NCBI GenBank assembly: GCA_902783095.1
Contig: CACZPX010000021.1
Coordinates: 1-6,872, forward strand
Source: an uncultured Lachnospiraceae bacterium
Lineage (GTDB): Bacteria > Bacillota > Clostridia > Lachnospirales > Lachnospiraceae
Length of the DNA: 6,872 bases
Reading direction: 5' to 3'
Below the pieces are notes generated by a model that saw nothing but the letters and a program-made list of their open reading frames with translations, did no database searches and was not told the DNA's origin. The translations under genes were made by a program, and so were the position numbers. Below, piece after piece: positions 5,745 through 6,872 of the stretch (positions are counted from its first letter, which is position 1; each line of letters opens with the position of its first letter).

Positions 5745-5751
5745 CGTGAAT

Positions 5752-5780
5752 AATATAACAGACTTTGTGGCAGAAATCAA
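5752..5780 (-). promoter_or_regulatory. Promoter of the substrate-binding protein gene
   Basis: On the minus strand TTGATT (5780-5775), 17-base spacer, TATATT (5757-5752). Expected RNA start is near 5745, giving a leader of about 40 bases with a strong ribosome binding site. The surrounding DNA is AT-rich, unlike the genes on both sides. Confidence 0.75.
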
Positions 5781-5814
5781 CTAAATCATAGAATGTAGGT
5801 GAATAAATTAAACT

Positions 5815-5847
5815 AAAAAGAATGGCTCTGTCCAAGCCCCTCTTTTT
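5815..5847. other. A/T-armed stem-loop between the divergent lipoprotein genes
   Basis: AAAAAGA (5815-5821) pairs with TCTTTTT (5841-5847); inside, GGCT (5824-5827) pairs with AGCC (5835-5838) across a 2x2 mismatch, with a seven-base loop. It overlaps the position of the plus-strand -35 box. It could be an operator or a weak bidirectional terminator; I cannot decide. Confidence 0.3.
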
Positions 5848-5857
5848 TATGTATAAT
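5829..5857 (+). promoter_or_regulatory. Promoter of the M3-like lipoprotein gene
   Basis: Perfect TATAAT at 5852-5857, with a poor -35 (TGTCCA, 5829-5834) at 17 bases. Expected RNA start is near 5864, with a leader of about 27 bases. The weak -35 suggests low basal activity or help from an activator. Confidence 0.6.
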
Positions 5858-5890
5858 CGTATCAGAAAATACCCCCGGAGGTGCCGCGGC

Positions 5891-6872
5891 ATGCGCAGAA
5901 TCTTCCAAAAAAATATACTTCCTTTCGTTTTGATCCTTTGCGTCGTCCTTCCGCAGACAGGCTGTCTGTTCCCGCCGGTCCCGCCCGAGGTGGCCATGCT
6001 CACCCTGGAGGCGCAGACCGAGCCCGCGCAGACCACGGAAGCGGGGACCGACGCGCCGGAAAGCACCCCCACGCAGACCACGGACGCCGCGGCTAATACC
6101 ACGCCGGCGGAGACGACGGCCGCCCCGGACGGCGGGGAGACCGCGCCGCCCATCCCGGAGTATTATCATTATGAAAAAGAGCCGTTCTTAGAGAACGTGA
6201 AGGCCATGACCGCCGCCGCGGACGCGGAGACGGCCCTCGCCCTCTACGACCGGCTGTACGGCGACGTGCTTGAGATCATGACGCTGCGCACCGTGGCGGA
6301 GATCGCCTACGACACCGACACCACCGACGAAAAGGCCTCGGAAGAGACCAGCTACACCTACGAGGTGCTGCTGGACTGCGGCGACGCCTTTCTGGTGGCC
6401 TGCAAGGACCTGACCGAGGGCCCATACAAAGACACGTTCAAGGCGCACGTGGGCGAGGAGGCCTTTGAGGCCTACAACGAATACCGCGCCATGTCCGACG
6501 AGGAGTTTGAACTCTCCAGACGGGAGGACGAGCTGGAGGACCAGTACGACGCGGTGTGGAACCGGCTGGACGATTTCACCTTTGAATACGAAGGCACGGT
6601 CTGGACCTTCTCCAAGCTGAACGGCATAGAGGGCTCCATGCTCTACTACCGCGACGCGGAGAGCTACTATGACGTGGTGTACGGGCTGGAGGGCGCCATC
6701 TTCGAGACGGTCGGCCCCATCTACGTGGAACTGGTGCAGATCCGCGACCGGATCGCCAAGCTGAACGACTACGACGACTACGTGGCCTACGCCTACGATA
6801 CGACCTACGGCCGGGACTTTTCCGCCGAGGACGCGCAGGTCTTCTGCAACGCCGTCAAGTCCGTCTCCAAAG
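5891..6872 (+). CDS. Lipoprotein resembling M3-family oligoendopeptidases, C-terminus beyond window
   Basis: Exported, surface-anchored protein, probably a metallopeptidase of the M3/PepF type; 327 codons are in the window with no stop before the right edge. The signal peptide is MRRIFQKN plus a hydrophobic stretch, ending in QTGC (C25); Gln at the -3 position is unusual for a lipobox. A Thr/Pro/Glu/Ala-rich tether spans about 40-88. The acidic helical region from about 95 onward ends in LVQIRDRIAKLNDYDDY, then VAYAYDTTYGRDFSAEDAQV (298-317), the pattern seen in M3 oligoendopeptidases (a conserved 'Y..YGRDYT.ED' segment) ahead of the catalytic HExxH. The HExxH zinc motif itself would lie beyond the window, so activity cannot be confirmed. 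The start is set by GGAGGTG seven bases upstream of the ATG. Divergent from the binding-protein gene, it could produce peptides for it; that link is inference. Confidence 0.8.
   Translation, partial: MRRIFQKNILPFVLILCVVLPQTGCLFPPVPPEVAMLTLEAQTEPAQTTEAGTDAPESTPTQTTDAAANTTPAETTAAPDGGETAPPIPEYYHYEKEPFLENVKAMTAAADAETALALYDRLYGDVLEIMTLRTVAEIAYDTDTTDEKASEETSYTYEVLLDCGDAFLVACKDLTEGPYKDTFKAHVGEEAFEAYNEYRAMSDEEFELSRREDELEDQYDAVWNRLDDFTFEYEGTVWTFSKLNGIEGSMLYYRDAESYYDVVYGLEGAIFETVGPIYVELVQIRDRIAKLNDYDDYVAYAYDTTYGRDFSAEDAQVFCNAVKSVSK

Noticed and set aside
5599..6169. Minus-strand open frames opposite the start of the M3-like lipoprotein
   Set aside because: They run through the divergent promoter region and are antisense to the Thr/Pro-rich tether; no ribosome binding site or known domain.

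Overview
The window looks like chromosomal DNA of a GC-rich, strictly anaerobic Firmicute, probably a gut- or rumen-type Clostridia (Oscillospiraceae/Lachnospiraceae-like). This is inference from several things seen together: near-consensus TTGACA/TATAAT promoters, strong AGGAGG-type ribosome binding sites, two exported lipoproteins (one an M3-peptidase-like protein on a T/P/E-rich tether), a zinc-ribbon-like clostridial membrane-tail protein with a Q/G/Y-rich head, and a cysteine-rich exported binding protein. No rRNA, tRNA, phage, CRISPR or transposase gene is visible.

Layout. 1-1372 (minus): potB (cut by the left edge) and potA, joined by an ATGA overlap; this is the ATPase/permease part of a spermidine/putrescine-type ABC importer, and potC and potD probably lie to the left. 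1455-1952 (minus): a small two-helix membrane protein with a prion-like Q/G/Y-rich N-terminal region, 82 bp upstream of potA on the same strand. 1995-2143: a divergent promoter region in which the two -35 boxes lie on the same bases. 2144-2932 (plus): a creatininase-family metal amidohydrolase. 2933-3050: a long perfect inverted repeat between convergent genes. 3051-3899 (minus): a double-GNAT acetyltransferase with its own promoter. 3980-4050: a dispersed repeat of the 'CHPERSEGS' type. 4056-4081: a clear intrinsic terminator for the next gene. 4116-5705 (minus): a family-5 (oligopeptide/nickel/dipeptide) substrate-binding lipoprotein with its own promoter and a hairpin at the expected 5' end of its mRNA. 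5706-5890: a second divergent promoter region. 5891-6872 (plus, cut by the right edge): a lipoprotein resembling M3-family oligoendopeptidases.

How the genes may work together. The theme is uptake and processing of nitrogen compounds: a polyamine importer, a peptide-type binding lipoprotein and, divergent from it, a surface peptidase-like lipoprotein. The divergent binding-protein/peptidase pair could digest peptides at the surface and capture them, but nothing in the sequence proves the link. The binding protein has no permease or ATPase genes beside it here and is followed by a terminator, so it seems to be transcribed alone. I do not see a clearly new multi-gene system. The most unusual items are the shared -35 divergent promoter, the potA gene that ends where its TOBE domain should begin, the prion-like membrane protein, and the two different non-coding repeat elements on either side of the acetyltransferase gene.
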